From NCBI GenBank assembly GCA_001723765.1, contig MAYW01000023.1:1-42778 (forward strand): a DNA stretch of 42,778 nucleotides. Direction: 5' to 3'. This document shows, one piece after another, positions 26,281 to 35,124 of this stretch. Position numbers and translations under genes: made by a program. How positions within the stretch are numbered: the first letter of the stretch is position 1; each line of letters starts with the position of its first letter. The notes beneath the pieces are model-generated. The model made no database searches. It was not told where the DNA came from and saw only the letters and a program-made list of their open reading frames with translations. This DNA is from Candidatus Scalindua rubra. GTDB lineage: Bacteria > Planctomycetota > Brocadiia > Brocadiales > Scalinduaceae.

Positions 26281-27726
26281 ATGGAAATAGACATAAAACA
26301 GGCAGAGGAAAATAAGGAAGTAAATATAGTAAATTTGTCAGGAAGGATTGATACTTTTACGTCAAGTTCGATTGACGAAGAATTACAATCACTTATAGAT
26401 ATTGGCAGCGATAAACTTGTGTGTAATTTTTCTGGGGTAGAATATATCAACGGTGATGGCCTAAAGGTATTTCTTGACAAGATGAAATATGCAAAAAAAA
26501 CTGGTGGTGATTTGAAACTTACGAATGTGAATGATACTGTAAAAAAGGCATTTAGTCTTGTCGGATTTACACAGATGTGTGATATATATAATGATGTAAA
26601 AGAAGCCATTGAGACATTTAAATCCCTTCCAAAAGCACCCGTAGCAGGGGACGAGGAGGTAGAGCATACAATAGTACAAAATATTGAAAAAATAGTACAT
26701 TTGGAAGCAACAATGGTTGGAGAGCCAGGTGAAAACGTAATTGACCAATTTGCTGATGAACTTGCAAAAGAGGGACAGTTATTTGAGACCGAAGGAAGTG
26801 ATTTTATTGAGCACCATTGTGAGTTTAAGTTTGTAAGAAAAATTGCTGCGGGTGGTATGGGTGTTGTGTACGAAGTTAAACAATTGGGAGCCAAAGGGTT
26901 TGAAAAGACGGTAGCATTGAAGACCATCGTTAGCAGGTTTTCTGCAGATGATGTCTTTGTTGGAAGATTTGTGGATGAGGCCAGGTTGGTCGCAAACCTG
27001 ATTCATGAAAACATTGTACAAATATATCAATTGGGTAAGGAGAAGGATACTTTCTATATCGTTATGGAGTATATTAATGGGAAAAGTCTGCACGATTTTG
27101 TTGTCAAGCATCGAGAGCTGAATAAAAAAATACCAATAGATCTGGTTGCATTTATAAGCAGCAGGCTTTGTCGTGCACTGGAGTATGCTCACAAACGTAA
27201 AGATAAAGAGGGAAATCCTATGAATATAGTTCATAGAGACGTGTGTCCTAGAAACGCGTTGATAACAACAGAGGGTGTGGTTAAGCTCACTGATTTTGGT
27301 ATTGCAAAAGCTACAAGTTTTGCAATTGATTTGGGTGATGATGCAGTTGTGGGAAAACTGCATTATATGGCGCCGGAACAGGCAAAATTGCAAAAGGTAG
27401 ATCAAAGGGCCGATATATTCTCGGTTGGTGCAGTAATGTATGAAATGTTTACGGATAGAAGACCTTTTATGGCGAGTGATACAAGAGGATTGTTGGAACA
27501 AATTGAAAGTCAAGACATTGAACATCCAAGCAAGTTGAATCCGGAGGTTCCTCCAGATTTAGAGGGGATATTGATGAAGGCATTATCAAAGGATGTTGAC
27601 CGCAGATATAAGACTGCAGGAGAGATGGGTACGGCATTAGAGTATTATATGTATCATGATAGATATGGACCAACGAATATCACGCTGGAAAAATATTTGC
27701 ATGAGATATTTCCAGAATTGGACTGA
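26281..27726 (+). CDS. STAS domain-Ser/Thr protein kinase
   Basis: Eukaryotic-type kinase with an N-terminal STAS (anti-anti-sigma-like) domain. STAS spans residues 1-112. The segment that holds the phosphorylated Ser in SpoIIAA-type proteins reads GVEYINGDGLKVF (Asn57-Gly60), so the acceptor Ser appears lost. A linker of about 70 residues follows. The kinase domain (about 182-450) has Gly loop AAGGMGVVYE, VALK Lys214, HRD 318-320, DFG 338-340 and APE 364-366. The catalytic loop is unusual: HRDVCPRN instead of HRDLKPEN, with Cys for the conserved Lys. No transmembrane helix is evident. Strong GAGGGTGG ribosome site. It lies 56 bases after the second RND gene and is probably co-transcribed; its phosphothreonine products could be read by the FHA domains upstream. 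Confidence 0.9.
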   Translation: MEIDIKQAEENKEVNIVNLSGRIDTFTSSSIDEELQSLIDIGSDKLVCNFSGVEYINGDGLKVFLDKMKYAKKTGGDLKLTNVNDTVKKAFSLVGFTQMCDIYNDVKEAIETFKSLPKAPVAGDEEVEHTIVQNIEKIVHLEATMVGEPGENVIDQFADELAKEGQLFETEGSDFIEHHCEFKFVRKIAAGGMGVVYEVKQLGAKGFEKTVALKTIVSRFSADDVFVGRFVDEARLVANLIHENIVQIYQLGKEKDTFYIVMEYINGKSLHDFVVKHRELNKKIPIDLVAFISSRLCRALEYAHKRKDKEGNPMNIVHRDVCPRNALITTEGVVKLTDFGIAKATSFAIDLGDDAVVGKLHYMAPEQAKLQKVDQRADIFSVGAVMYEMFTDRRPFMASDTRGLLEQIESQDIEHPSKLNPEVPPDLEGILMKALSKDVDRRYKTAGEMGTALEYYMYHDRYGPTNITLEKYLHEIFPELD

Positions 27727-27781
27727 AAATGAAATTGACTATGTTTTAGAGAGCAAAGTGTTTTCTACAAATGTACTCGAT

Positions 27782-30130
27782 TTATTTTTCTATGTAAAAC
27801 TTTGAATATGCTTCTAGTTCTTTTTGTAGATGACTAATTTCCTGGTAACGTTCGGAAGGATCTTTTTTAATGCATTTCTGTATTATACTATCAAGCCAGC
27901 GAGGCAATTTTGGGTTTTCTATAACTATGGATTTTGGAATTTCATTTATGTGTTGATAGGCAACATCACCTTGATTAAAAGGTACCCTTCCAATAAGCAT
28001 TTCGTAAAATGTGATTCCTAATGAATAGATGTCACTCCTTCCATCTACTTTTTGTCCTCTAATTTGCTCCGGAGACATATAATATGGTGTTCCTATTGTT
28101 TGACCTGCTTTAGTAAACATCGAGGAATTGGCAATATGTGCAAGCCCAAAATCAGTAATCTTTACAACCTTACTTTTTGTTAGCATTATATTATCTGGTT
28201 TTATATCCCTGTGGACTATCTCGTGTTTATGAGCATATTTTATAGCGTCGCAGGTATCTATGGCAATCCGTAAAACCTCTTGCAGTGAAAATGGTTTTTT
28301 CCCTATACTTGATCGAAGAGTTTCACCATCTACATATTCCATAATAATATACATGGGTGTCCCTAGGTTTATGTCGTATATTGTAACTATACCAATGTGT
28401 TGCAATTTACTGAGAGATTGCGCCTCTTTTATAAAACGTTCAACTGCTTCAGAATTGCTTTTGTAGTCTTCTCTTATTATCTTAATGGCAACTGTCCGCT
28501 TGAGTACTTTATCCGTAGCTTTGTACACGATTCCCATACCCCCTTCACCAATGTTTTCAATGTCTTCATATCTTTCTTCTAACTTTTTCATGACATCAGT
28601 ACTTTGTGAGGATTTGGCATTTGGTGTTGATTCAGTAAAAGCAGAAATTTTATCCAAGCGTGTTGATACATCCTTATACTGCATATTTGTAGACAAGATT
28701 TTGCTATAAAAAAACCTTGCTCTATCATAGGATTTCGTTTTTTCATATGCGGTTGCTATTTGGTATAAGTTGTTCAATTTTTCTTCTTCTGGCAAATTCA
28801 GTTCCAGGATTTTATTAAAACTGTCATTAGCAATGTCATTATAACCTTTAGCAAGAAAACGGTTGCCGATTTGCAAGAGTGATTCGGCTTTATTTTCAGA
28901 GTCTGATTTAGCCACTTGCTGAAAAAGCGAGATGGCGCTTTCTTCATTAATACCGGCATTAACATAAAGCTTTGCTAATTCAAAGCGAATATTGTTTGCT
29001 TTTTCTTCACTGAGATCATCAGACTTTAATCTTTCTTCATATTTTGTAATCTTTTTTTGAGCAAGTAAACCCTGAATATCTTGCATTTTTTTCTTGTATT
29101 TTGCATTTTCTGGTCTAAGTTTTGTCAACTTTTCAAGTTTTAACATACAAATTTCTATTTGTTCATTAAGAAAAGCATTTTCAACCGATTTAGCTAAAAC
29201 TTGTTCCATTTTGCTTTGATTCTGAATATTCTTCGGTTCAATTTCCAGTAAATGGTCAAGTTTTTTTTCTGCTTGTTCTAATTTACCTTCGTCAATATAA
29301 AGGTCTACGAGATAATTAATAATAATATTATCCACTTCTTTAATGTTAGATATCTCTTCTATTGATGAAATTATATTTATTTGCCTCGATGGGTCTAATT
29401 CAATAACATGGTTATATTGTGTGATTGCCTCTGAGTATTTGCCTGTTTCTAAATATATATTACCTATAAAGAAAAATGGTTTTGCATCCTTTGGATTTTC
29501 TTTTTGATATTGAGTAAGAAGTGAAATTGCACGAGAGGTTTCCCCCATGTAGTGATAAATATGTCCGAATATGCTAACGAGATGATGCTGATGGTAGTTT
29601 TCTTCTTTAAGTTTTTGTTCTAGTTTAGAAATTGCCGAAGATTCCTTTCCTCTATTCTTATACAACTTGAACATTAGCCTGTAAGATCGTTCAATAAAAG
29701 GTTCTTGATTAATAATATCTAATAATCCATTCAATATTGATTTAAAACGTTGGGGGCATTCAATAGTCATTTCTTCATATTCTTGAAGCGCCTTTGTGTA
29801 ATCTTCGTTTTTCAAATGTATTTTTGCTAGTATAAGGTATTTGTCAGAAAAATGCTTACCAAGAGATTTTAGGCTGTTTAAAATTTTCTGAGCTTCGGCA
29901 TAATAACCCTTGCTGTAATAAATTTCACCCATTATTAGGTGGTAACGCATATGCTTTATACCCAGATCAATGCTTTGCTTTAGAATATCTGGCGCGGTTT
30001 CTAATTCGTATATTTTCTTGCAGATTTTATAAGCATTTTGCATATCGTGTTTTTTATGGTATTCAACTGCAAGGTCATTTAATGATATAATTTCTTTAAT
30101 ATCAGGATGGTAACGATTGGGCTTTAACAT
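27782..30130 (-). CDS. TPR-repeat Ser/Thr protein kinase
   Basis: Cytoplasmic protein with about ten tetratricopeptide-like helical pairs over residues 10-500 (for example AEAQKILNSLKSLGKHF and GKYSEAITQYNHVIELDPS), then a C-terminal eukaryotic-type kinase domain from about residue 520. Gly loop is IGEGGMGIVYKA, VAIK Lys, HRDIKPDN near 640, DFG near 660 and the SPEQ region intact, so it should be active. Kinase-last order is the reverse of many bacterial TPR kinases. ATG at 30130 is preferred over TTG at 30139. A TATAAT-like -10 (30141-30146 on the minus strand) lies only 11 bases before that ATG, so the message could be nearly leaderless. It is convergent with the STAS-kinase gene. Confidence 0.9.
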   Translation of the reverse strand: MLKPNRYHPDIKEIISLNDLAVEYHKKHDMQNAYKICKKIYELETAPDILKQSIDLGIKHMRYHLIMGEIYYSKGYYAEAQKILNSLKSLGKHFSDKYLILAKIHLKNEDYTKALQEYEEMTIECPQRFKSILNGLLDIINQEPFIERSYRLMFKLYKNRGKESSAISKLEQKLKEENYHQHHLVSIFGHIYHYMGETSRAISLLTQYQKENPKDAKPFFFIGNIYLETGKYSEAITQYNHVIELDPSRQINIISSIEEISNIKEVDNIIINYLVDLYIDEGKLEQAEKKLDHLLEIEPKNIQNQSKMEQVLAKSVENAFLNEQIEICMLKLEKLTKLRPENAKYKKKMQDIQGLLAQKKITKYEERLKSDDLSEEKANNIRFELAKLYVNAGINEESAISLFQQVAKSDSENKAESLLQIGNRFLAKGYNDIANDSFNKILELNLPEEEKLNNLYQIATAYEKTKSYDRARFFYSKILSTNMQYKDVSTRLDKISAFTESTPNAKSSQSTDVMKKLEERYEDIENIGEGGMGIVYKATDKVLKRTVAIKIIREDYKSNSEAVERFIKEAQSLSKLQHIGIVTIYDINLGTPMYIIMEYVDGETLRSSIGKKPFSLQEVLRIAIDTCDAIKYAHKHEIVHRDIKPDNIMLTKSKVVKITDFGLAHIANSSMFTKAGQTIGTPYYMSPEQIRGQKVDGRSDIYSLGITFYEMLIGRVPFNQGDVAYQHINEIPKSIVIENPKLPRWLDSIIQKCIKKDPSERYQEISHLQKELEAYSKFYIEK

Positions 30131-30208
30131 AATGACCAATATTATAGCTAAAAAACTTAATGTGAAAAGAGTCTTTCTTTATACAAAGATAAATATTTTA
30201 AATCTGTT

Positions 30209-30301
30209 ATGGAAAATATTGAAAGTGATGGAAAAGAAGAAATGGTTTCATCATTGAAAACCTTGCTAGATGCCTTTGAAAAATTTAGATCAAAATTGTG
30301 A
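30209..30301 (+). CDS. Possible 30-residue peptide upstream of hsp20
   Basis: A short frame, beginning MENIESDGKEEMVSSLKTLL and ending AFEKFRSKL, looks amphipathic and protein-like, but has no ribosome site. The frame is open for another 15 codons upstream without a start. It may be the tail of a lost gene or chance. Confidence 0.2.
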   Translation: MENIESDGKEEMVSSLKTLLDAFEKFRSKL

Positions 30302-30349
30302 TGTTTAGTTTCTCTTAATTTTGAATTATTAAAAAGGAGGTGAGTTAAA

Positions 30350-30790
30350 ATGACTAGGGAATTAACAAAATGGGACAGACTGCCTTTATTTTCATCGTTT
30401 CAGGATGAGGTAAACAGGATGTTAGATAGTTTCTTTAAGAGCGAATCATTATATGATACGGGATGGAGTCCAAATATTGATATTGCTGAGACTGAACGTG
30501 ACATCATTATTAAAGCTGAGATTCCAGGCATAGATGCAAAAGATATTGACATCTCTGTAACAGGAGATACATTGATGATAAAAGGTGAGAAGAAGGAAGA
30601 AAAGGAACATAATGACGAATATTATCATCGTATTGAGAGGTCTTATGGTAGTTTTATGCGCAATATTAATCTACCCGCAAAAGTTGTAGCGGACAAAGTA
30701 AAGGCAAAAGATCGTAATGGGTTGCTTGAGATTACCCTTCCAAAAATGGAAAAAGCAAAGGCAAAGAGAATTACAGTCAAAGTTGCTTAA
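30350..30790 (+). CDS. Small heat-shock protein, Hsp20/alpha-crystallin family
   Basis: ATP-independent holdase chaperone of 146 residues. A short N-terminal arm (LFSSFQDEVNRMLDSFF) precedes the alpha-crystallin domain (about residues 40-135), with the typical PNIDIAETERDIIIKAEIPG start and the NGLLEITLPK strand. The C-terminus RITVKVA supplies the I-x-V anchor motif used in oligomer assembly. A very strong AAAGGAGGTGAG ribosome site precedes the ATG. No CIRCE element was seen. It stands alone between the TPR kinase and the lipoate ligase genes. Confidence 0.94.
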   Translation: MTRELTKWDRLPLFSSFQDEVNRMLDSFFKSESLYDTGWSPNIDIAETERDIIIKAEIPGIDAKDIDISVTGDTLMIKGEKKEEKEHNDEYYHRIERSYGSFMRNINLPAKVVADKVKAKDRNGLLEITLPKMEKAKAKRITVKVA

Positions 30791-30807
30791 CTAATGCTCT
30801 TCGAAAC

Positions 30808-30868
30808 AATCCCCCTCTTTCCCCCCACTTCTTGCTTTCGCAAGAAAGCAGTGGGGGTAGGGGGATTT
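30808..30868. repeat. GC-rich palindrome after hsp20
   Basis: AATCCCCCTC...CCCCCCACT and AGTGGGGGTAGGGGGATT enclose an inner hairpin CTTGCTTTCGCAAG. It is related to the AATCCCCT/AGGGGATT unit at 22836. It is a dispersed intergenic repeat and possibly also a transcript-end structure. Confidence 0.65.
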
Positions 30869-30972
30869 AAGATTGCTTCGCTGCAACAACACTCAAAGAA
30901 AACAACTTATTTAATAAGTGACAAAAGTTAACATCAACTGACAGTAGAGACTTCATCTTCAAGTGTAGGTTT

Positions 30973-31010
30973 AAAAAAAGAGATGCTAATTTCTTAGCCT
31001 CTCTTTTTTT
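30973..31010. terminator. Bidirectional intrinsic terminator between hsp20 and the lipoate ligase gene
   Basis: Stem GAGATGCTAA (30980-30989) and TTAGCCTCTC (30994-31003) with one mismatch and a 4-base loop, flanked by seven A on the left and seven T on the right. The T-tract serves the plus strand, the A-tract the minus strand. The minus-strand stop codon (31009-31011) overlaps the tract. Confidence 0.8.
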
Positions 31011-31818
31011 ATTTTCTGTAATTCCATTCCTTGCAGGCATATTTCTTGTCTCTTATTTTATGTGCTAGTATTTTTTCTTCTTCAGTTAGTTGTGTGGAAG
31101 TAAGTGTGATTCTAAAAACCTTTTCAAAACTACTTGCCAGATTGTTAAATAATAGGTTAATTGTTTTAGTCCTTGAATTATTGTATTTATCTTTCCAGTT
31201 TTCATATACATCCCGTAAAGATATTATACGGGATAAATCTAAATATCCCTGACAAAGAATTGTGCCTTGAGATCTTCTTGCTGCGTAACCAGCTATCTTG
31301 TTGCCTTTTATCAAAACATCATACTTTGCAGGTGTTACAGAGCAAAATGATTGTCGAGTCAGGTAATCGTTCGGATCAGTTTTTGCAAATCCTGAAACAT
31401 TCGTTGTTTTTTCTTGAATATATAAAGTACACGTAAAGCCCAGTTTTTTTAATCCCCTTAATATTGATTTGCCAATAAGTTTATAAAAAGATGTTATATC
31501 TTCTGACTTATTATTATGTGTTTTTCTTTTAATTATTGAAAATGTGATATCGTTGCCATGATAAACAATTCCACCACCAGTAGGTCTACGAACAATGGGA
31601 ATTCCTTTTTCTTTTAGAATTTTAAAGGAGTTTTCTGTATTTTGGAAATATCCAATAGAGTAAGAGGGCACTTTCCATGTGTAAAATCGTATTGTTGGTT
31701 TTCCATTATCAGAATCAATGCATTTGCTTGTTAAGACATCATCAATAGCCATATTCATATATGGATCGACATGCGGCGTGAATAACAATCTCCAGTTATT
31801 ATTATTTTCTGTTTTCAT
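31009..31818 (-). CDS. Lipoate-protein ligase A family protein
   Basis: Attaches lipoate (or transfers octanoate) to lipoyl domains. The BPL/LplA catalytic fold is shown by the start WRLLFTPHVDPYMNMAIDD, the nucleotide-binding motif RRPTGGGIVYHG and the lipoyl-binding lysine region KGNKIAGYAARR. Length 269 aa matches the short LplA/LipM group, so octanoyltransferase activity is the main alternative. It lies about 280 bases downstream of gcvPB on the same strand, and its natural target would be GcvH, encoded in the same region. This makes it a functional partner of the glycine cleavage operon. Confidence 0.88.
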   Translation of the reverse strand: MKTENNNNWRLLFTPHVDPYMNMAIDDVLTSKCIDSDNGKPTIRFYTWKVPSYSIGYFQNTENSFKILKEKGIPIVRRPTGGGIVYHGNDITFSIIKRKTHNNKSEDITSFYKLIGKSILRGLKKLGFTCTLYIQEKTTNVSGFAKTDPNDYLTRQSFCSVTPAKYDVLIKGNKIAGYAARRSQGTILCQGYLDLSRIISLRDVYENWKDKYNNSRTKTINLLFNNLASSFEKVFRITLTSTQLTEEEKILAHKIRDKKYACKEWNYRK

Positions 31819-32098
31819 TTACCACTGAAAGGCACAGAATAGCACGGAAAATTATAGATATAGCAAAAAAGTCGAGTAAAAAACCCGACCTACTAAAACT
31901 TGTCATGCTGAACTCGTTTCAGCATCTCGTTAGACACGTAGGGCGCGTTTCTTACGCGCCAAAATAAAAATAAGATTCAAGATAGCAAGGGGAAAACACC
32001 AAATGTCATGCTTAATTCTGTGCAGAATTTATTTCATTATTATTTCAGCGTCTCAGGTAAGATTCAGGTTTGTAGCCTGAACTTCTTGCCTCTTGCTT
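31819..32098. other. Spacer with short palindromes between gcvPB and the lipoate ligase gene
   Basis: No gene. It contains ATGCTGAA (31905-31912) facing TTCAGCAT (31918-31925), and GGCGCGT (31942-31948) facing ACGCGCC (31954-31960), plus low-complexity CTTGCCTCTTGCTTCTAGCC next to the gcvPB stop. These look like dispersed repeats. Confidence 0.5.
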
Positions 32099-33553
32099 CT
32101 AGCCTCTAGCCTTCTGCCATCTTAGATTTGGCTTTCTGGCGGCTTGTACCTCATCAAGTCTTGATACAGGAGTTGTATGCGGTGCATTCTTTAATATTTC
32201 TGGATTATTTTTTGCTTCTTCCAAGATTTTAATTATAGCTTCAGCAAATTCGTCTAATGTTTCTTTTGTTTCTGTTTCTGTTGGTTCAATCATGAGCGCA
32301 TCTTCTACTATCAATGGGAAATATATAGTTGGTGAGTGGAATCCATAGTCCAAAAGCCGCTTTGCTATATCCAGGGTTGTTATACCATTTGTTTTAAGTT
32401 TTCTTGTTGATGCTACAAATTCATGCATGCACTTTTTACCATAGGGTATTTCAACATAATCAGAAATTTTTTTCCTGAGATAATTAGCATTAATAAGGGC
32501 GCTTTCTCCAATTCTTCTAAGCCCTTCACTACCAATGGAAAGTAAGTAAGCATAAGCTCTTATAATAACCCCTATATTTCCATAAAAAGGTTTTACACGT
32601 CCTATAGAATCGGGGAGATCACATTGCCATTTATAAGAACCATGCTTCTTTACAATCCTTGGAGCAGGCAGAAATGGTGCAAGTTTTTTTACTACCCCCA
32701 ACGGGCCGGCGCCAGGACCACCGCCACCATGAGGGGTGGAAAAGGTTTTGTGAAGATTCAGATGCAATATATCTATACCCATATCTCCTGGTCTTGCAAT
32801 TCCCAGCAATGCATCCATATTTGCACCATCCAGGTATAGTAATGCGTCTACATCATGTACAATTTCGGCGATCTTTAATATATCCTTTTCAAATAATCCG
32901 AGAGTGTTCGGATTGGTAAGCATCAGAGCAGCAACATCATTGTCAATATTTCTTTTTAACTCTTCTATGTCAATGAGCCCTTGCTTGTTTGACTTAACTT
33001 CCACAATATTGAAACCGCACATTGCAGCAGATGCAGGGTTTGTGCCGTGCGCGGAGTCAGGTATGATTATCTTGATTCTTTTTCTACCCTTTTTAAGATG
33101 ATAAGCACGCGATATTAACATTCCTATAAATTCACCGTGGGCACCGGCAGCGGGTTGCAGGGTGAATGTGTCCATACCACATATTTCAGCAACAATCTTT
33201 TCAAATTCATATAGGATATGGAGTATGCCCTGACATTGTTCCTGATTTTGATAAGGATGCAGATTGGCGAAACCGTCATACCCACTAACGTCTTCATTAA
33301 CCTTTGGGTTATATTTCATCGTACACGAACCGAGTGGATAGAAATTGGTATCTACACTATAGTTTAATTGACTTAACCTTGTGAAGTGTCTTACAACGTC
33401 AATCTCGGCTACTTCAGGGAGTTCGGCTGTTTCGGTTCGCAAAAAACGTTCAGGTATCAATTCTTCAATTGGTTTAACAGATACGTCGCATTCAGGTAAT
33501 GAATATGCCATACGTCCTGGTGATGATTTTTCAAATATTAGTTTTTCAAGCAT
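32099..33553 (-). CDS. gcvPB: Glycine dehydrogenase (decarboxylating) subunit 2
   Basis: C-terminal half of the split P-protein, which carries pyridoxal phosphate and decarboxylates glycine onto lipoyl-GcvH. The PLP lysine is in [18 protein letters not shown] (Lys269 from the start chosen). [16 protein letters not shown] and [10 protein letters not shown] are family signatures. ATG at 33553 is preferred because [20 protein letters not shown] matches the usual GcvPB N-terminus and an AAGGA site precedes it; ATG at 33601 would add 16 residues. The partner gcvPA lies nearly 4 kb upstream on the same strand, separated by accessory DNA. This is unusual, since the two are normally adjacent. Confidence 0.94.
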   Translation of the reverse strand: MLEKLIFEKSSPGRMAYSLPECDVSVKPIEELIPERFLRTETAELPEVAEIDVVRHFTRLSQLNYSVDTNFYPLGSCTMKYNPKVNEDVSGYDGFANLHPYQNQEQCQGILHILYEFEKIVAEICGMDTFTLQPAAGAHGEFIGMLISRAYHLKKGRKRIKIIIPDSAHGTNPASAAMCGFNIVEVKSNKQGLIDIEELKRNIDNDVAALMLTNPNTLGLFEKDILKIAEIVHDVDALLYLDGANMDALLGIARPGDMGIDILHLNLHKTFSTPHGGGGPGAGPLGVVKKLAPFLPAPRIVKKHGSYKWQCDLPDSIGRVKPFYGNIGVIIRAYAYLLSIGSEGLRRIGESALINANYLRKKISDYVEIPYGKKCMHEFVASTRKLKTNGITTLDIAKRLLDYGFHSPTIYFPLIVEDALMIEPTETETKETLDEFAEAIIKILEEAKNNPEILKNAPHTTPVSRLDEVQAARKPNLRWQKARG

Positions 33554-33649
33554 GATTTGGCAATTTCCTTGCCATTGAATTTCGTAAGGGCGTATTGCCA
33601 TACCCCACTACAACCAATTTATATTATTGGTGAGGATATGTAAATATTC

Positions 33650-34234
33650 TTACTTTGATTTATAAAAGATTTCACTCTCTGATTGGTCTATATCTATTCT
33701 TTCAGGGTTTTCTCTATCAAGTTGCCATCTTAATGGGTTATTTATTATATATTCCCTTATCTTGTTTAATTCTTTTTCGTTACGGATTATATGTTCATAA
33801 AAATTACGTTGCCAGACATTGTAGATATTGGTATTTGTCCTAAACCATTTAGTGACACCAATTTTAAATCCACGTATAATTGATCCTATCGATTTTGGTA
33901 TAATTTGTTGATATTTATTTTGTTTGTGTAGGGGTTCAAGATTTTGAACCCCTACATTAGTCATTGTATTGATAATAATTATCCCATGAATATGATTAGG
34001 CATGACAATGAATTCATCTAATGTTACATGCGGGAAATGTTCTGGTATTTCTAACCAACATTTATTTGCAAATTTTCCAGCATCATTCAGTAACATTTTC
34101 TCTTCTGCAATATGCCCAAATAAAAAAAGGGGATTTTGGTTACATATGGTTACAAAATACGTCCCTTGCTGCGAATAATCATATCTTTTTAACCTTATCG
34201 ATCTTCTATGATGGATATCGTGGTTATATCTCAT
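33650..34234 (-). CDS. REP-associated tyrosine transposase (IS200-like, Y1/HUH)
   Basis: Single-strand DNA transposase of the RAYT type. The HUH motif is in VMPNHIHGIII and the catalytic Tyr in NVWQRNFYEHIIRNE. The start at ATG 34234 gives MRYNHDIHHRRSIRLKRYDY, the normal N-terminus. The 35 codons before it overlap a methylase remnant and are rejected. Oddly, a perfect palindrome of 13-base arms (33927-33939 and 33944-33956, TGTAGGGGTTCAA/TTGAACCCCTACA) lies in frame, encoding VGVQNLEPLH. A related hairpin GGTAAGG/CCTTACC next to GTAGGGG lies just upstream of the gene (34247-34268). It appears complete at 194 residues and sits at the gcvPB-proximal edge of the island. Confidence 0.87.
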   Translation of the reverse strand: MRYNHDIHHRRSIRLKRYDYSQQGTYFVTICNQNPLFLFGHIAEEKMLLNDAGKFANKCWLEIPEHFPHVTLDEFIVMPNHIHGIIIINTMTNVGVQNLEPLHKQNKYQQIIPKSIGSIIRGFKIGVTKWFRTNTNIYNVWQRNFYEHIIRNEKELNKIREYIINNPLRWQLDRENPERIDIDQSESEIFYKSK

Positions 34235-34274
34235 AATAAGTTCAGTGGTAAGGACAAGCCTTACCCCTACAATC

Positions 34275-34433
34275 TTAAACTGACCTTGCTTCTTCAAAAC
34301 GGTTTTTGACCAGTTCACACACAGTCCAATACACTTCATGTCGTTCAGCTTCTGTCAGCCCAAGGATGTCAAAGATTACATCATCGAGAGCTTTGCGGTC
34401 TGGTAGGGGAAAATTTAATTCATTTGCATTCCT
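34275..34433 (-). pseudogene. C-terminal remnant of a DNA methylase/restriction-like protein (copy 1)
   Basis: An open frame without a start reads NELNFPLPDRKALDDVIF, then DILGLTEAERHEVYWTVCEL and VKNRFEEARSV, then stops. From memory this matches the conserved tail of large Eco57I/type IIG-like N6-adenine methylases; a search is needed to confirm. No methylase catalytic motifs are present nearby, so only the tail survives. A related copy lies at 35181-35285. Confidence 0.55.
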
Positions 34434-34487
34434 CTATAATTTTTAAAATTAACCCTTCGATCTCATTTATGAATTCTTCTGCTTTTC

Positions 34488-34832
34488 TCATAAAAGGATT
34501 CCTTCTTTATCTATATTCCAATGTAGAGGCATTGCATTAGCTAAAGGCGATTTCCAGAAATCTATATTTTCAATAATTGTCCCGAAAATTACCTCATACT
34601 TTAGTTCAATATCGTATTTAATTTCAGTTATTTCTTCTTTTAGCATTTTGGTAACTTGCGCATCAATGAGGATTAACAAATCAATATCAGAAAGCTCTTC
34701 ATCTTCCCCCCTCGCTTTGGAGCCATAGAGGATAATCTGGGCTTTTGGAAATCTTTTTAGCAATCCTTCCTTTAATTCTTGCAAGGCCTTTCTTTCATTC
34801 TCTTTTATGTTTAATTGAGACACGCTTTTCAT
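34488..34832 (-). CDS. Nucleotidyltransferase-domain protein (MNT type)
   Basis: Minimal nucleotidyltransferase of the kind that, with HEPN partners, forms toxin-antitoxin modules by adenylylating the toxin. The active-site signature is GSKARGEDEELSDIDLLILI (Gly-Ser, then the Asp-x-Asp pair). 114 residues is the usual size. The expected HEPN partner gene is reduced to a 23-codon frame directly downstream on the same strand (about 34419-34487; MRKAEEFINEIEGLILKIIE), so the module is probably broken. It lies among remnants of defence genes inside the glycine cleavage operon. Confidence 0.82.
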   Translation of the reverse strand: MKSVSQLNIKENERKALQELKEGLLKRFPKAQIILYGSKARGEDEELSDIDLLILIDAQVTKMLKEEITEIKYDIELKYEVIFGTIIENIDFWKSPLANAMPLHWNIDKEGILL

Positions 34833-34884
34833 TTTACTACCTCATATATCTTTATACAAAAATTAACAATCTCAATGTTATTTA

Positions 34885-35067
34885 TTACTGTGCTTTCACA
34901 TCCTCGTGCTTTTCATAAATGTCCCTTAAAAATTCAAGCCCACAACTTCCATAGATATTGCAGATTATATTCGCATAACTCAAAATCCTTATCTTGTAAA
35001 ATCTTTGAATAACATCATTCAGGTATGACGCAGAATCACCGTTAATATTGTCTATATTTTTTGGTAA
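34885..35067 (-). pseudogene. Start-less coding remnant of unknown family
   Basis: A 60-codon open frame between stops, with no start codon, reads like protein (SYLNDVIQRFYKIRILSYAN and GLEFLRDIYEKHEDVKAQ). It is not recognised. It lies between the nucleotidyltransferase gene and the methylase remnant on the same strand and is probably another truncated piece of the same cargo. Confidence 0.4.
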
Positions 35068-35124
35068 TTATTATAAAACAAAAGAATGGTAAAGCCACAG
35101 TTTGGGAATTTCACGCTCATCATG

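Noticed and set aside
26779..27525. 248-codon antisense ORF
   Set aside because: It is a shadow of the STAS-kinase gene, whose motifs are unmistakable on the other strand.
34235..34339. N-terminal extension of the RAYT transposase
   Set aside because: It reads out of frame through the methylase-like tail and a hairpin; the family start is at 34234.
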